64,000 bases of DNA from CAZQRP01 sp964596125 (GCA_964596125.1 CAZQRP010000014.1:33787-97786); one strand, 5' to 3'; counted from the stretch's first letter, positions 41,501 to 51,450 are shown. The notes: generated from the letters alone by a model not told the origin. Program-made: numbers and translations.

Positions 41501-42283
41501 ATGAAATTAGCTATAACTGGCAAAGGTGGTGTTGGCAAGACCACAACTTCAAGCCTTTTAGCCAAGCTATATGCTGCCGAAGGCAATAAAGTAATCGCTA
41601 TCGATGCTAATCCTGATGCCAACCTGGCAACGGCCTTAGGGATAGATATCGATGAAGCCCAACAGATTACTCCCATCGCTCAACTTAAAGACTTAATTCA
41701 GGAGCGCACGGGAGCCAAACCTGGCAGCTTTGGTGCTTTCTTTAAAGTCAATCCAAAGGTCGATGATATTCCTGAACAATTTTCGATCCAGAAGGATGGA
41801 ATAAAACTGCTGGTTATGGGTACTGTTAAGAAGGGAGGAAGTGGTTGTCTGTGCCCTGAGGGCTCTCTGCTCAAGAGCCTGCTTAGCCACCTGGTACTAA
41901 GCAGGTCTGAAGTGGTTATCATGGATATGGATGCCGGAGTAGAGAATTTGGGCAGAGGCACTGCCAAGGCAGTAGATGCTTTTATTATCATAGTCGAGCC
42001 GGGACAGAGAAGTTTTCAGACAGCTCGTGCTATTCGGGATTTGGCCAGAGACTTAGGCGTTAATAAATGTTTTATTGTAGGCTCTAAAATTCGAAACGAC
42101 GATGACCGTCAGTTTATTATTGATAATTTGTCTGACTTTGAAATACTGGGTTTTATGCATTACATTCCAGAGATAGCTGAGGCTGATAGATTGGGGAAAA
42201 GCGTTTTTGATACGGCTCCAAAAGCAGTAGCTGAAGCTAAGGAAATAAAGAATAGGTTGGAAGAAGTAATTCAAAGAGGATAA
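41501..42283 (+). CDS. cooC: CooC-type carbon monoxide dehydrogenase maturation ATPase
   Basis: 260 residues from ATG 41501. Deviant Walker A GKGGVGKTTTSS (residues 7-18), ANPDANLATALG switch, the Cys116-x-Cys118 metal-binding pair (GSGCLCPEG) and VIMDMDAGVENLGRGT. CooC dimers bind nickel and use ATP to load CODH or the acetyl-CoA synthase C cluster. No CODH gene lies in the window; cooT is at 51451. It is 0 bp from pgk, so it heads the glycolytic operon. Confidence 0.9.
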   Translation: MKLAITGKGGVGKTTTSSLLAKLYAAEGNKVIAIDANPDANLATALGIDIDEAQQITPIAQLKDLIQERTGAKPGSFGAFFKVNPKVDDIPEQFSIQKDGIKLLVMGTVKKGGSGCLCPEGSLLKSLLSHLVLSRSEVVIMDMDAGVENLGRGTAKAVDAFIIIVEPGQRSFQTARAIRDLARDLGVNKCFIVGSKIRNDDDRQFIIDNLSDFEILGFMHYIPEIAEADRLGKSVFDTAPKAVAEAKEIKNRLEEVIQRG

Positions 42284-43471
42284 GTGGCTAAAAAGACCAT
42301 CCGAGAAACGGAAGTTAAAGGGAAGCGGGTTTTAGTTCGAGTCGATTTCAATGTCCCTTTGGACATTGAGAGCGGTACTATTACAGAAGCCAGCCGGATT
42401 GTGGCTGCGTTACCCACGATTAAGTATTTAATTGACCATCGGGCAAAAGTTATTTTATGTTCCCACATGGGGCGTCCTGAAGGGAAGGTGGTTGAAAGTT
42501 TACGTATGGCTCCTGTGGCACAGCTACTCTCGCAGCTCATTAAGTTACCGGTACTAACTGTCTCTGACTGTATCGGTAGTGAAGTGGAAAAAATGGTAAA
42601 AAACCTGGACGACGGTCAGATTTTACTTCTAGAAAACCTTCGTTTTCATCAGGAGGAAGAAGAGAACGATCCTAAGTTTGTTAGCAAGTTGGCTGAACTG
42701 GCTGATATTTATGTGGATGATGCCTTTGGAACGGCTCACAGGACACATGCGTCCACTGTCGGCGTGGCAAAACTTCTACCTGCATTTTCTGGGTTTCTAA
42801 TGGAAAAGGAGTTGGAGATACTTGGTAAAGTCCTGAGTAATCCGGAACGTCCTTTTGCCGCTTTGCTGGGAGGGGGCAAGGTCAGTGATAAGATTGGGCT
42901 GATAGAGAATATTTTAGATAAAGTTGACCTTTTGCTCATTGGAGGTGGCATGGCGGCTAATTTTTTGAAGGTCCAGGGTTATGAGACTGGATGCTCCAAA
43001 ATCGAGGTGGATAAGCAAGATTTGGTTAGTCAATTAATTAAGACTGTTGCACAGCGTAAGGTGTCCTTAATACTTCCTGTCGATGTAGTAGTGTCAGACA
43101 GTATCAGCGACCAAGCTGTAGCTGAAATTGTACCGGTAGCGGAGGTACATTCAAATAAACATATTGTCGATATCGGGCCCAACACCATTGAACTCTTTTC
43201 TAAACATTTGAAAAGATGCCTGACGGTTTTTTGGAATGGTCCTATGGGAGTCTATGAGATATCTCAATTCGCCAATGGAACTGAAGCCATGGCACAGCTT
43301 CTGGCCGATATTACGGCAACAACCATTGTTGGTGGTGGTTCAACGGCTGAAATAGTGGAAGAAATGAATCTGGCAAATAAGATAACTCATGTTTCCACGG
43401 GTGGTGGCGCCAGTTTAAAGTTTCTGGGAGGGGAAACATTACCCGGGGTTGCCGTACTGCAGGATAAATAA
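42284..43471 (+). CDS. pgk: phosphoglycerate kinase
   Basis: 395 residues, GTG start directly after the cooC stop. N domain RVDFNVPLDIESG, SHMGRPEGK, LENLRFHQEEE; C domain ALLGGGKVSDKIGLIENILD, WNGPMGVYE, GGGSTAEIVEE. Transfers phosphate between 1,3-bisphosphoglycerate and ADP. Operon partner of apgM and tpiA. Confidence 0.96.
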   Translation: MAKKTIRETEVKGKRVLVRVDFNVPLDIESGTITEASRIVAALPTIKYLIDHRAKVILCSHMGRPEGKVVESLRMAPVAQLLSQLIKLPVLTVSDCIGSEVEKMVKNLDDGQILLLENLRFHQEEEENDPKFVSKLAELADIYVDDAFGTAHRTHASTVGVAKLLPAFSGFLMEKELEILGKVLSNPERPFAALLGGGKVSDKIGLIENILDKVDLLLIGGGMAANFLKVQGYETGCSKIEVDKQDLVSQLIKTVAQRKVSLILPVDVVVSDSISDQAVAEIVPVAEVHSNKHIVDIGPNTIELFSKHLKRCLTVFWNGPMGVYEISQFANGTEAMAQLLADITATTIVGGGSTAEIVEEMNLANKITHVSTGGGASLKFLGGETLPGVAVLQDK

Positions 43472-43473
43472 AA

Positions 43474-44679
43474 GTGATCGCCCTGGACAATATAAAGCAA
43501 ATCAGTCAAATTTCGGATTCTAAAATCGTAATGCTGGTTATTGATGGCCTGGGAGGACTACCTCATCCAGAAACAGGAATGACAGAATTGGAAACAGCAG
43601 TTACTCCAAATCTTAACTATTTAGCCCAAAATAGTATATGCGGGCTGAGTGTCCCTGTGAGCCCGGGGATCACTCCGGGAAGTGGTCCGGGACATCTGAC
43701 GCTTTTTGGTTATAATCCGTTTGAATATACAATAGGTCGAGGAGTTTTGGCGGCACTGGGTATAGGTTTTGATCTCAAGGGCACTGATGTTGCTGCTCGG
43801 GGCAATTTTTGTACGATTGATGATCATGGGATTATCACTGACCGGCGAGCCGGACGTATTACAACGGACAAATGTGCTGAACTGTGTACCATACTGAGCC
43901 AGATAAAGTTGGATGGAGTCGAACTTTTTATCCAACCGGTTAGAGACCATCGGTTCCTTTTGGTGCTGCGTGGTGAGGGATTGGCTGCAGATCTCAATGA
44001 TACTGATCCTCAGATGACCGGAGTTCCGCCAAACAAATTGTTGTACACAGAAGCAAGGGCAAAACATACGGCCGATGTTGTTAATGGCTTTCTGCTTGGA
44101 GCCGCCGAGATCCTCGCTCAGAATCGACCAGCCAATATGATTCTGCTTCGAGGCTTCTCCAAGCTACCTCAGATATCGACTATGGGTGAAATATACAAGC
44201 TGACACCAGCGGCAATAGCTCGTTATCCCATGTACAAAGGGCTTGCCCGATTAATAGGAATGAAAGTTTTTAATGCCGAGGGAGGTATTGAAGAGGAGTT
44301 TAAGATTCTGGCAGAATGTTTCAAAGAGCACGATTTTTTCTTTATTCATGTTAAGGAAACAGATAGTGCCGGTGAGGATGGCGATTTTGCGAGGAAGGTT
44401 ACAGTAATTGAAGAAATTGATTCCTCAATTCCTCTGTTGTTAGATTTAAAACCGGATGTTATCGTGGTTACCGGAGACCATTCTACTCCAGCCGTATTGA
44501 AAAGCCATAGCTGGCATCCGGTTCCGTATTTGCTGTATTCCAGGTATTGCAGGTTCGATAGGGTAAAGGAATTCTCCGAATCAGCCTGTGCTTTGGGGGC
44601 CTTAGGCAGATTTTCAGCCCTGGATATCATGCCTATGGCTATGGCCAACGCATTAAAATTAATAAAATTTGGGGCTTGA
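43474..44679 (+). CDS. apgM: cofactor-independent phosphoglycerate mutase, archaeal type
   Basis: 401 residues of the alkaline phosphatase-like superfamily: VMLVIDGLGGLPHPETG (metal Asp), VPVSPGITPGSGPGHLTLFG with the Ser nucleophile region, HVKETDSAGEDGDF and VTGDHSTPAVLKSHSWHP with His ligands. It interconverts 2- and 3-phosphoglycerate. This short form is typical of archaea and some anaerobic bacteria. Start GTG 43474, 2 bp after pgk. Confidence 0.93.
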   Translation: MIALDNIKQISQISDSKIVMLVIDGLGGLPHPETGMTELETAVTPNLNYLAQNSICGLSVPVSPGITPGSGPGHLTLFGYNPFEYTIGRGVLAALGIGFDLKGTDVAARGNFCTIDDHGIITDRRAGRITTDKCAELCTILSQIKLDGVELFIQPVRDHRFLLVLRGEGLAADLNDTDPQMTGVPPNKLLYTEARAKHTADVVNGFLLGAAEILAQNRPANMILLRGFSKLPQISTMGEIYKLTPAAIARYPMYKGLARLIGMKVFNAEGGIEEEFKILAECFKEHDFFFIHVKETDSAGEDGDFARKVTVIEEIDSSIPLLLDLKPDVIVVTGDHSTPAVLKSHSWHPVPYLLYSRYCRFDRVKEFSESACALGALGRFSALDIMPMAMANALKLIKFGA

Positions 44680-44681
44680 TA

Positions 44682-45446
44682 ATGCGAAAACCTTTAATCG
44701 CTGGTAACTGGAAAATGAATACCGACATTACGGAGGCTATCGATCTCGTCCGCACAATGCTGCCTGAATTAGAGAGGATATCAGGAGTGGAGAAGGTGCT
44801 TTGTCCACCCTTCATATCTTTAAGTGCGGTAAGCGAGTTAATTAAAAGCACGTCTATCAGACTCGGTGCTCAGAATATGCATTTTGAGAGTCACGGTGCA
44901 TTTACTGGTGAGATCTCTCCACGTATGATTATTAATGTATGCGACTTCGTTATCCTGGGTCATTCTGAACGCAGGCAATATTTCGCAGAGAAAGATGAGA
45001 TCGTCAATAGAAAGGTGCAGGCAGCCTTGGAAATAGGACTCAAACCTATTTTATGTATTGGTGAAAGCCTTGAGGATAATGAGGCAAATAGAACTGATGA
45101 AATAATTACCAGGCAAGTTCAAACAGGATTAGCAGGGATAAACTCCAGCAGTGAATTGGTAGTTGCTTATGAGCCTGTATGGGCTATAGGCACCGGCAAA
45201 GCTGCTACAGGGAGACAGGCGAATGCTACTATAGCCAGTATCCGTAACATTATTGCCAGTATCTGGGGTAATACGGTGGCTCAAGCAATCCGCATATTAT
45301 ACGGTGGCAGCGTTATTGGTACTAATATCGCTGAATTCATTGTAGAACCGGAAATCGACGGTGCTTTAGTTGGCGGTGCCAGTTTAAAAGCTGATGACTT
45401 TTTAAGCATAGTACGACAAACTGCGACCATCAAAGCGGCCAAATGA
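44682..45446 (+). CDS. tpiA: triosephosphate isomerase
   Basis: 254 residues from ATG 44682 (MRKPLIAGNWKMN, Lys11). GHSERR holds the catalytic His, AYEPVWAIGTG the catalytic Glu, and ILYGGSV plus GALVGGASL the phosphate-binding loops. Two bp after apgM and overlapping miaA by 4 bp (ATGA). Confidence 0.96.
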   Translation: MRKPLIAGNWKMNTDITEAIDLVRTMLPELERISGVEKVLCPPFISLSAVSELIKSTSIRLGAQNMHFESHGAFTGEISPRMIINVCDFVILGHSERRQYFAEKDEIVNRKVQAALEIGLKPILCIGESLEDNEANRTDEIITRQVQTGLAGINSSSELVVAYEPVWAIGTGKAATGRQANATIASIRNIIASIWGNTVAQAIRILYGGSVIGTNIAEFIVEPEIDGALVGGASLKADDFLSIVRQTATIKAAK

Positions 45447-46393
45447 GAGGCCTTATTGCCGTTATCGGGCCAACAGCGATAGGTAAAACTAAACTTGCCT
45501 TGCATCTGGCTCAGCACTTTAACGGCGAGATAATAAACGCGGACAGCCGTCAAGTTTACCGCTTCATGGATGTCGGCACAGCTAAACCTGATCGTGCTGA
45601 CCAGGCAATAATTCCACACCATCTGATTGATATTATTGACCCGGATGAGCCTTTTAGTGTAGCAGTTTATCAAAGACAAGCTTATGAGAAAATAGAGGAT
45701 ATTCAGCGACGTGGTAAACTTCCTCTTCTGGTTGGCGGTAGTGGGCTTTATGTCTGGTCGGTGATAGAAGGCTGGGTAATACCGCGAGTGACTCCTGATT
45801 CTGCATTCAGGCAGAGACTTGAAACCATAGCCAAAGAGAGAGGCTATGAAGCTCTTTTTCAAGAACTTCAAACGGTGGATCCCGTAGCGGCTGCTAAGAT
45901 TATGCCGGGAAATGTACGGCGAGTAATAAGAGCGCTGGAAATATATCAGGCAACGGGACATCCTGCTTCTCAATTATGGCAGAAGATAGCTCCACCGTTT
46001 CCTGTTCTTACTATCGGTCTAACTACAGACAGGAGTACATTATATCGGATGATTGACACTCGTATAGAAAAGATGGTAGAACAGGGTCTGGTCAGTGAAG
46101 TAAACAATTTATTGGCAAAAGGCTATAGTCTCGATTTGCCTTCGATGTCTGGAATCGGCTATCGCCAGATGTGCTTGTTCATACGAGGAGAATTGGACTT
46201 AGCCGATGCAATAAGGCAGATAAAACAGGAGACACATAAATTGGCTCGCCGTCAATATACCTGGTTTCACTTGAATGACGAGAGGATTCAATGGTTTAAT
46301 ATCAGTGATAAGATACTTATCAGCGTAAATAACCTGGTGGAGGCTTTCCTCGCCAGTCTTAGTAAGGGAGAGTCTAACTATGAAATTCACTAA
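45443..46393 (+). CDS. miaA: tRNA dimethylallyltransferase
   Basis: 316 residues. P-loop VIGPTAIGKTKLALHLA (residues 7-23), NADSRQVYRFMDVGTAKP, and the tRNA-binding zone with KQETHKLARRQYTWF. It puts the dimethylallyl group on A37, preparing the substrate for MiaB (32301-33623). Overlaps tpiA by 4 bp and dapF by 14 bp. Confidence 0.95.
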   Translation: MRGLIAVIGPTAIGKTKLALHLAQHFNGEIINADSRQVYRFMDVGTAKPDRADQAIIPHHLIDIIDPDEPFSVAVYQRQAYEKIEDIQRRGKLPLLVGGSGLYVWSVIEGWVIPRVTPDSAFRQRLETIAKERGYEALFQELQTVDPVAAAKIMPGNVRRVIRALEIYQATGHPASQLWQKIAPPFPVLTIGLTTDRSTLYRMIDTRIEKMVEQGLVSEVNNLLAKGYSLDLPSMSGIGYRQMCLFIRGELDLADAIRQIKQETHKLARRQYTWFHLNDERIQWFNISDKILISVNNLVEAFLASLSKGESNYEIH

Positions 46394-47240
46394 ACTTCAG
46401 GCTACGGGGAACGATTTTATATTAATAGATGCTCGAGATAAGGAACGGGATTGGTCAAAGCTGGCTCGAGATATGTGCCATCGTCATTTTGGCGTAGGTG
46501 CAGATGGTTTGATTCTTGTTTCAGCTTCAAAAGTTGCTGATTTTGAAATGAGGATACTAAACTCTGATGGTTCTGAAGCTGAAATATGTGGCAATGGCTT
46601 ACGGTGTTTTGCGAAATATGTCATTGATAATGGCATGTTTTCTGGAACATACTTGAAAGTATCGACTCTAGCAGGAATTAGAACAGTTGAAGCAGTTATA
46701 TCTGAGGGTAAAGTCAGTAGGGCTAAAGTGAATATGGGAACACCACGCTTTAAACCTGAAGATATACCTGTAGTCATTGATGACCGTAGAAAGAAAAGCG
46801 GGAAAGTTGACATAATACCAATACTTGATTACTCTTTGAATGTACTGGGAAAGGATTTAGCGCTCTCATTTGTTTCTTTGGGCAATCCTCACGCTGTATG
46901 CTTTATGTCGGAGGCACTGGCTGATTTTCCACTTTCTGGAATAGGACCAGAAGTGGAAAATCATAGTATTTTCCCGGAGCGGATTAATTTCGAGGTAGCC
47001 AGAGTTATTGGCCGAAGTAAAATAGAAGTAAGGGTCTGGGAGCGGGGTGTTGGTGAAACTCTTGCCTGTGGTAGTGGGGCATGTGCTGTGGCTGTAATCG
47101 CCAGGTTGAAAGGTTATATCGGCCAGCAAGTTGACATAATATTACCAGGTGGCAAGTTAACAATAACCTGGGATGGAGAAGGGGAGGTTTACCTGGCTGG
47201 GCCGACGGAAGAAGTTTTCATTGGTGAGTGGCTGAAATAA
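46380..47240 (+). CDS. dapF: diaminopimelate epimerase
   Basis: 286 residues with the catalytic cysteines Cys70 (AEICGNGLRC) and Cys230 (ETLACGSGAC) and the N-terminal KLQATGNDFILID. It converts LL- to meso-diaminopimelate, directly downstream of the reaction made by the DapL-type aminotransferase encoded next. ATG 46380 lies inside the miaA end. Confidence 0.96.
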   Translation: MKFTKLQATGNDFILIDARDKERDWSKLARDMCHRHFGVGADGLILVSASKVADFEMRILNSDGSEAEICGNGLRCFAKYVIDNGMFSGTYLKVSTLAGIRTVEAVISEGKVSRAKVNMGTPRFKPEDIPVVIDDRRKKSGKVDIIPILDYSLNVLGKDLALSFVSLGNPHAVCFMSEALADFPLSGIGPEVENHSIFPERINFEVARVIGRSKIEVRVWERGVGETLACGSGACAVAVIARLKGYIGQQVDIILPGGKLTITWDGEGEVYLAGPTEEVFIGEWLK

Positions 47241-47405
47241 GAGTGTGAAAATTATCAGAATGTATAGTAAAAACTTATTTGGTGATTGCGTTGATTAAAT
47301 ACAGAAGACACAGCTTACTAAAATTAAAAAGCGAAAATTGGAAAGCCGGATTGCCGTATAAATTGTCAGGATCTGTAGCGCTTGTAAGTATCAGGAGATG
47401 AAAAT

Positions 47406-48587
47406 ATGAAGGTTTCGAGCCGTATTGATAAACTCCACCCTTACCTTTTTGTAGAAATAAATCGAAAAATTGCCGAAAAAAAGGCAAGAGGTGAGGAGGT
47501 AATTAGCTTTGCCATCGGCGACCCAGATATGCCAACACCGGAGCATATAATCGATACATTATGCCAGGAATCACGTAATCCTGTTAATCACCGTTATCCA
47601 GAGTCTGATGGCTTACCGGCTTTGAGACAGGCAATTTCCCGGTGGTATAAAAACAGGTTCAGTGTAGTCCTCGATCCGGACAAAGAAGTATTACCTCTTA
47701 TTGGCTCTAAGGAGGGCATCGGGCATATATCCTTTTGTTTTATTGATCCCGGTGACATAGCCCTGGTGACCGATCCGGGATATCCGGTATATTCCATAAG
47801 CACCTTGTTGGCTGGTGGAGAACCTTATTTTGTCAGACTAGCCGAATCGAATGATTTCTTACCGGATCTTGATGCTATCCCGGCAGATATAGCCAGGAAA
47901 GCTCAGATTTTATGGATTAATTATCCTAATAATCCTACAGGGGCAGTAGCTGAGCTTGATTTTTTTATGAAAGTGGTGGATTTCGCTAAAAGAAATGACC
48001 TGGTTGTGTGTCATGATGCACCTTATACCGAGGTATCATTCGATAGCTATAGCGCACCAAGCTTTCTGCAAGCTCCCGGAGCAAAAGACATTGGGATCGA
48101 ATTCCATTCACTGTCAAAAACCTATAACATGACAGGTTGGAGGATTGGTATGGCGGTTGGAAATGCCAGGGTGGTTGACGCCCTGTTTCGATTCAAGTCG
48201 AATTTAGACTCTGGTATTCCCCAGGCGATCCAGATGGCAGCTATAGAGGCATTGACTGGCTCACAGGAGTATATTACAGAGCGTAATACTATTTACCAGC
48301 AACGTCGGGACAGGTTAGTCGAGGCACTTAACAGGATAGGTGTACCTGCAGTGGCTCCAAAGGCAGGCTTTTATATTTGGGCAAAGGTTCCAAACGGCTT
48401 TACCTCTATTGGATTCACCAAGGAGTTGCTGGATAAAACCGGTGTAGCAGTCACACCTGGTGTCGGCTACGGTAGTGCCGGTGAAGGATACATCCGGCTA
48501 TCAATTACACTGCCTGACGATCAACTGGAGGAAGGGATAAAACGGTTATTACTGTGGCATAAGGATAATAATAACGTAATCTCGTAG
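47406..48587 (+). CDS. dapL: LL-diaminopimelate aminotransferase (DapL-type)
   Basis: 393 residues, fold type I PLP enzyme: FAIGDPDMPTPEHIID, NYPNNPTGAVAELDFF, HDAPYTEVSFDSY, and the PLP lysine in FHSLSKTYNMTGWRIGMAVG. The neighbour dapF and the close resemblance to DapL support the direct tetrahydrodipicolinate to LL-DAP route. AGGAG precedes the ATG. A 165-bp gap from dapF suggests a separate leader. Confidence 0.88.
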   Translation: MKVSSRIDKLHPYLFVEINRKIAEKKARGEEVISFAIGDPDMPTPEHIIDTLCQESRNPVNHRYPESDGLPALRQAISRWYKNRFSVVLDPDKEVLPLIGSKEGIGHISFCFIDPGDIALVTDPGYPVYSISTLLAGGEPYFVRLAESNDFLPDLDAIPADIARKAQILWINYPNNPTGAVAELDFFMKVVDFAKRNDLVVCHDAPYTEVSFDSYSAPSFLQAPGAKDIGIEFHSLSKTYNMTGWRIGMAVGNARVVDALFRFKSNLDSGIPQAIQMAAIEALTGSQEYITERNTIYQQRRDRLVEALNRIGVPAVAPKAGFYIWAKVPNGFTSIGFTKELLDKTGVAVTPGVGYGSAGEGYIRLSITLPDDQLEEGIKRLLLWHKDNNNVIS

Positions 48588-48598
48588 AGTGAAACGTT

Positions 48599-49768
48599 AT
48601 GCGAAAAACTTTCATTACCACCCGAACCGAGGCTGAATTAGCTTTTCTGGTAGGAGTTGAGACAAATGATTCTGCCAGTACCTGGCCTATTGACAGTTCT
48701 TTAGAGGAATTGTCCGCTCTGGCTCAGGCAGCGGGTGCTGAGGTAGTTGGAAAATTGATTCAAAAGTTAGCAATGCCTTCCTCTACTCACTATCTGGGCA
48801 GGGGAAAGCTTGAGGAATTAATTAATCTAAAAGAGCGGTGCCCATATACTGTAACTATCTTCAACGATGAATTGTCGGCGAGACAGCAGAGAAATCTTGA
48901 GGAAGCTCTCAAAGTAAAGGTGATAGACCGCACCGCCCTTATATTGGATATCTTTTCCAGGCGGGCACAAACCCGCGAGGGTCAGCTACAGGTCGAATTA
49001 GCCCAGCACAATTACCTTTTACCACGGCTTGCCGGACAGTGGAGCCATCTGGAACGGTTAGGTGGTGGTATAGGCACCAGAGGTCCGGGAGAATCACAGC
49101 TTGAAACCGACCGGCGTATTATACGCAAGCGAATACACCGTCTGAGAGCCCAGATAGAAGCTGTAAGGCGACATCGGAAACTCTATAGAGAAAAACGGAA
49201 GAGAAGCAATATCCCTATAGTTGCTCTTGTTGGTTATACCAATGCTGGTAAAAGTACTTTACTGAACGTTCTCAGTCATGCTGATGTGCCGGCAGAGGAT
49301 AAACTCTTCTGTACACTCGATCCGGTCACCCGCTATATGGTCTTGCCTAACAACCAGCGATTCCTTCTTACCGATACCGTTGGTTTTATACATAAACTGC
49401 CGCCGTCTATTGTCGCTGCCTTTAGGGCCACACTTGAGGAACTTTCGGAAGCCGATTTACTATTACATGTTGTTGACATAACACACCACAATGCTGCAGA
49501 GCAATGCCAGACCGTTGAGAACATCCTTCGCGACCTTAATCTCTTTAACAAACCCCGGATTACAGTTCTCAATAAAGTTGATTTAGTTGTGAAAAATTTA
49601 GCTGATTTAACGGCTTTAACAATTCATCTTAATTTGCCTACCGAATCAATGATACCAGTTTCTGCTTCAAATGGTTGGGGATTGAACAGGCTCTCCGATA
49701 AAATTATGTCTTATCTAGATCAGGCTCCTGAACTGGCAGTAGCGGCTAAGAATAGTAGAAACGGGTAA
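48599..49768 (+). CDS. hflX: GTPase HflX
   Basis: 389 residues. N-terminal HflX domain with the helical linker (ERLGGGIGTRGPGESQLETD, RRIIRKRIHRLRAQIEAVRR), then the G domain: G1 LVGYTNAGKSTLLN, G3 DTVGFIHKLP, G4 NKVD. HflX binds the 50S subunit and splits stalled ribosomes. Eleven bp after dapL. Confidence 0.95.
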   Translation: MRKTFITTRTEAELAFLVGVETNDSASTWPIDSSLEELSALAQAAGAEVVGKLIQKLAMPSSTHYLGRGKLEELINLKERCPYTVTIFNDELSARQQRNLEEALKVKVIDRTALILDIFSRRAQTREGQLQVELAQHNYLLPRLAGQWSHLERLGGGIGTRGPGESQLETDRRIIRKRIHRLRAQIEAVRRHRKLYREKRKRSNIPIVALVGYTNAGKSTLLNVLSHADVPAEDKLFCTLDPVTRYMVLPNNQRFLLTDTVGFIHKLPPSIVAAFRATLEELSEADLLLHVVDITHHNAAEQCQTVENILRDLNLFNKPRITVLNKVDLVVKNLADLTALTIHLNLPTESMIPVSASNGWGLNRLSDKIMSYLDQAPELAVAAKNSRNG

Positions 49769-50050
49769 GTCTCTAAATTGTACCCAGGTGGATGGAGACA
49801 AAGCTATATTCTCCAGGTATAATCGATTGCTAATCCTCAACAAGATGAATTCCGAGAACATTATACGGTGTTATAGCTGTATATCCAGTAAATCCCTGTA
49901 GTAGGAAGCCTCTTGTGATTTCACTTTTTATAGCCATGTTTTGACCTGTTGCGTAATTATGTTTGAGCACAACATCGTACCACCACAACCTTGATAATGA
50001 TAAGCTGACGAATACAGGGGAGCAATATGGAATAAAATAGACGCATATGC

Positions 50051-50079
50051 TTGACAAGAAGTAATAAAATTGTTAACAT
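50051..50079 (+). promoter_or_regulatory. promoter of the Xer-type recombinase gene
   Basis: TTGACA (50051-50056), 17-bp spacer, TAACAT (50074-50079). Transcription would start at or within the palindrome at 50083-50116. Confidence 0.55.
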
Positions 50080-50082
50080 AAA

Positions 50083-50116
50083 ATTACTTCGTAAAATGAT
50101 AGTTTTACGAAGTAAT
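50083..50116. repeat. dif-like perfect palindrome, 14-bp arms and 6-bp centre
   Basis: ATTACTTCGTAAAA (50083-50096), centre TGATAG, TTTTACGAAGTAAT (50103-50116). Xer core sites have two arms around a 6-bp centre, which fits. A third arm fragment GAAGTAAT occurs at 50058-50065. The site lies 21 bp before a tyrosine recombinase gene. It could instead be an mRNA hairpin or operator. Confidence 0.6.
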
Positions 50117-50137
50117 AATATCGAAAGGAATGTATAA

Positions 50138-51070
50138 ATGGACGTGAAATCATTAATTATCGAGTTTATGGAATACCTCGAAATCGAAAAAGGCTATTCT
50201 GCTCTAACTATCCATGAGTACAGGCATTATTTAATGCATTTCTATAACTGGCTTACTGAAAATTATGGTTCTGTTAAACCTGAGGACCTTAACCTGGAAA
50301 TTGTGAGGAAGTACAGATTATATTTGGCACAATTGCGAAATCGAGATGGGTTTCAATTAAAACGGGTAACTCAGAGCTATTATATTATTGCCTTGAGATC
50401 GTTTCTACGTTATCTCGTGGTGCAGCGTGACATAGATACACTGTCCCCTGATAAAATAGAACTTCCTAAACAGAAACCTCGTTCTGTTGATTTCTTGAAC
50501 ATGGACCAGGTGGAGAGACTATTAACAAGCCCTCGTATTTCGGATGAGGCGGGTCTGAGGGATAGAGCTATTCTAGAAACGTTATTCAGCACGGGATTGC
50601 GGGTATCGGAATTGGTGATGCTGGACCGTGATAAGATAAACCTGGAACGCAGGGAATTTGGTGTCAGAGGTAAAGGTAACAAGCTGCGGGTAGTTTTTCT
50701 ATCGGATACAGCAGCCCACTGGATTCAACGCTATTTAGAAGCACGCCGTGATAATTTTAAACCACTGTTTATACGCTATAGTGGTTCAAAGGATACTCAA
50801 AAAGATGGTAAAAAGATGCGCCTTACAGCGCGATCCATGCAAAACATTGTAGCGAAATATGCCAAAAGATGTGGTCTGCCCCTTAAGGTAAGCCCGCATA
50901 CATTGAGGCACTCCTTTGCCACAGACTTATTAATAAGCGGAGCTGATCTTCGTTCTGTTCAGGAAATGCTGGGACATGAGAGTATTCGAACCACCCAGGT
51001 CTACACCCATGTCACCAATAGACACCTGAAAGATGTTCACCAGGCCTTTCATAGTAGGAAGTCGGGATGA
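50138..51070 (+). CDS. XerC/XerD-type tyrosine recombinase
   Basis: 310 residues. SAM-like N-terminal core-binding domain (residues 1-105) and the catalytic domain with Arg155 (STGLRVSELV), a Lys in GKGNKLR, His254-x-x-Arg257 (SPHTLRHSFATD), His280 (MLGHES) and Tyr289 (VYTHVT). Complete and apparently active. It may resolve chromosome dimers or move elements; a truncated close relative lies in the tRNA-Ser islet (17486-17824). GAAAGGAA lies before the ATG. Confidence 0.92.
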   Translation: MDVKSLIIEFMEYLEIEKGYSALTIHEYRHYLMHFYNWLTENYGSVKPEDLNLEIVRKYRLYLAQLRNRDGFQLKRVTQSYYIIALRSFLRYLVVQRDIDTLSPDKIELPKQKPRSVDFLNMDQVERLLTSPRISDEAGLRDRAILETLFSTGLRVSELVMLDRDKINLERREFGVRGKGNKLRVVFLSDTAAHWIQRYLEARRDNFKPLFIRYSGSKDTQKDGKKMRLTARSMQNIVAKYAKRCGLPLKVSPHTLRHSFATDLLISGADLRSVQEMLGHESIRTTQVYTHVTNRHLKDVHQAFHSRKSG

Positions 51071-51450
51071 AGTAAATATTATGTCAAGTGTATTTACTGA
51101 TACACCTTAGATTATTTTTATGTCGTTCTGTTAAATACTGGCTCCTATAAACTGCTTGTGACTTGGTCAGAATCGGCTGTTCGACTCATGCCAGGAAGAA
51201 GGCTAAGGTGTTGTAGTTCATATGGTTTTTCATAGTATTCATAATGAAGGTGGGCGCTGTTTAATGATGCCAAAAGGAAGGGGCTATATTCTGGTATAAT
51301 TGTATATATAGATTGAGGTTCATGAAATAGCGTTCTCCTGGTGGATATATGCAGAATATGCCAGGCACCCAAAAGTTATGCCGGCCCTCCGGTGATGCTG
51401 AGATAAAGATTGAATCCATGCGATTTTACTATTAAATTGAGGTGGTGATT
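51071..51450. other. 380-bp intergenic region
   Basis: I see no gene. A+T-rich stretches around 51290-51320 (GGTATAATTGTATATATAG) could hold a promoter for cooT: GTATAAT at 51294-51300 is a plausible extended -10. Confidence 0.4.

Larger units (their letters stand above)
49769..50137. other. 369-bp intergenic region before xer
   Basis: No convincing gene. A 75-codon minus frame at 49830-50057 has some protein-like character (AIKSEITRGFLLQGFTGYTA) but no start context; it could be a gene remnant. The right end holds the xer promoter and a dif-like palindrome. Confidence 0.4.

Noticed and set aside
49830..50057. 75-codon minus-strand ORF before xer
   Set aside because: Some protein-like stretches, but no ribosome site, no homologue recognised, and it overlaps the xer promoter; kept only as a remark on the intergenic region.
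51145..51372. 75-codon minus-strand ORF upstream of cooT
   Set aside because: No family, no ribosome site, lies in the likely leader and promoter of cooT.
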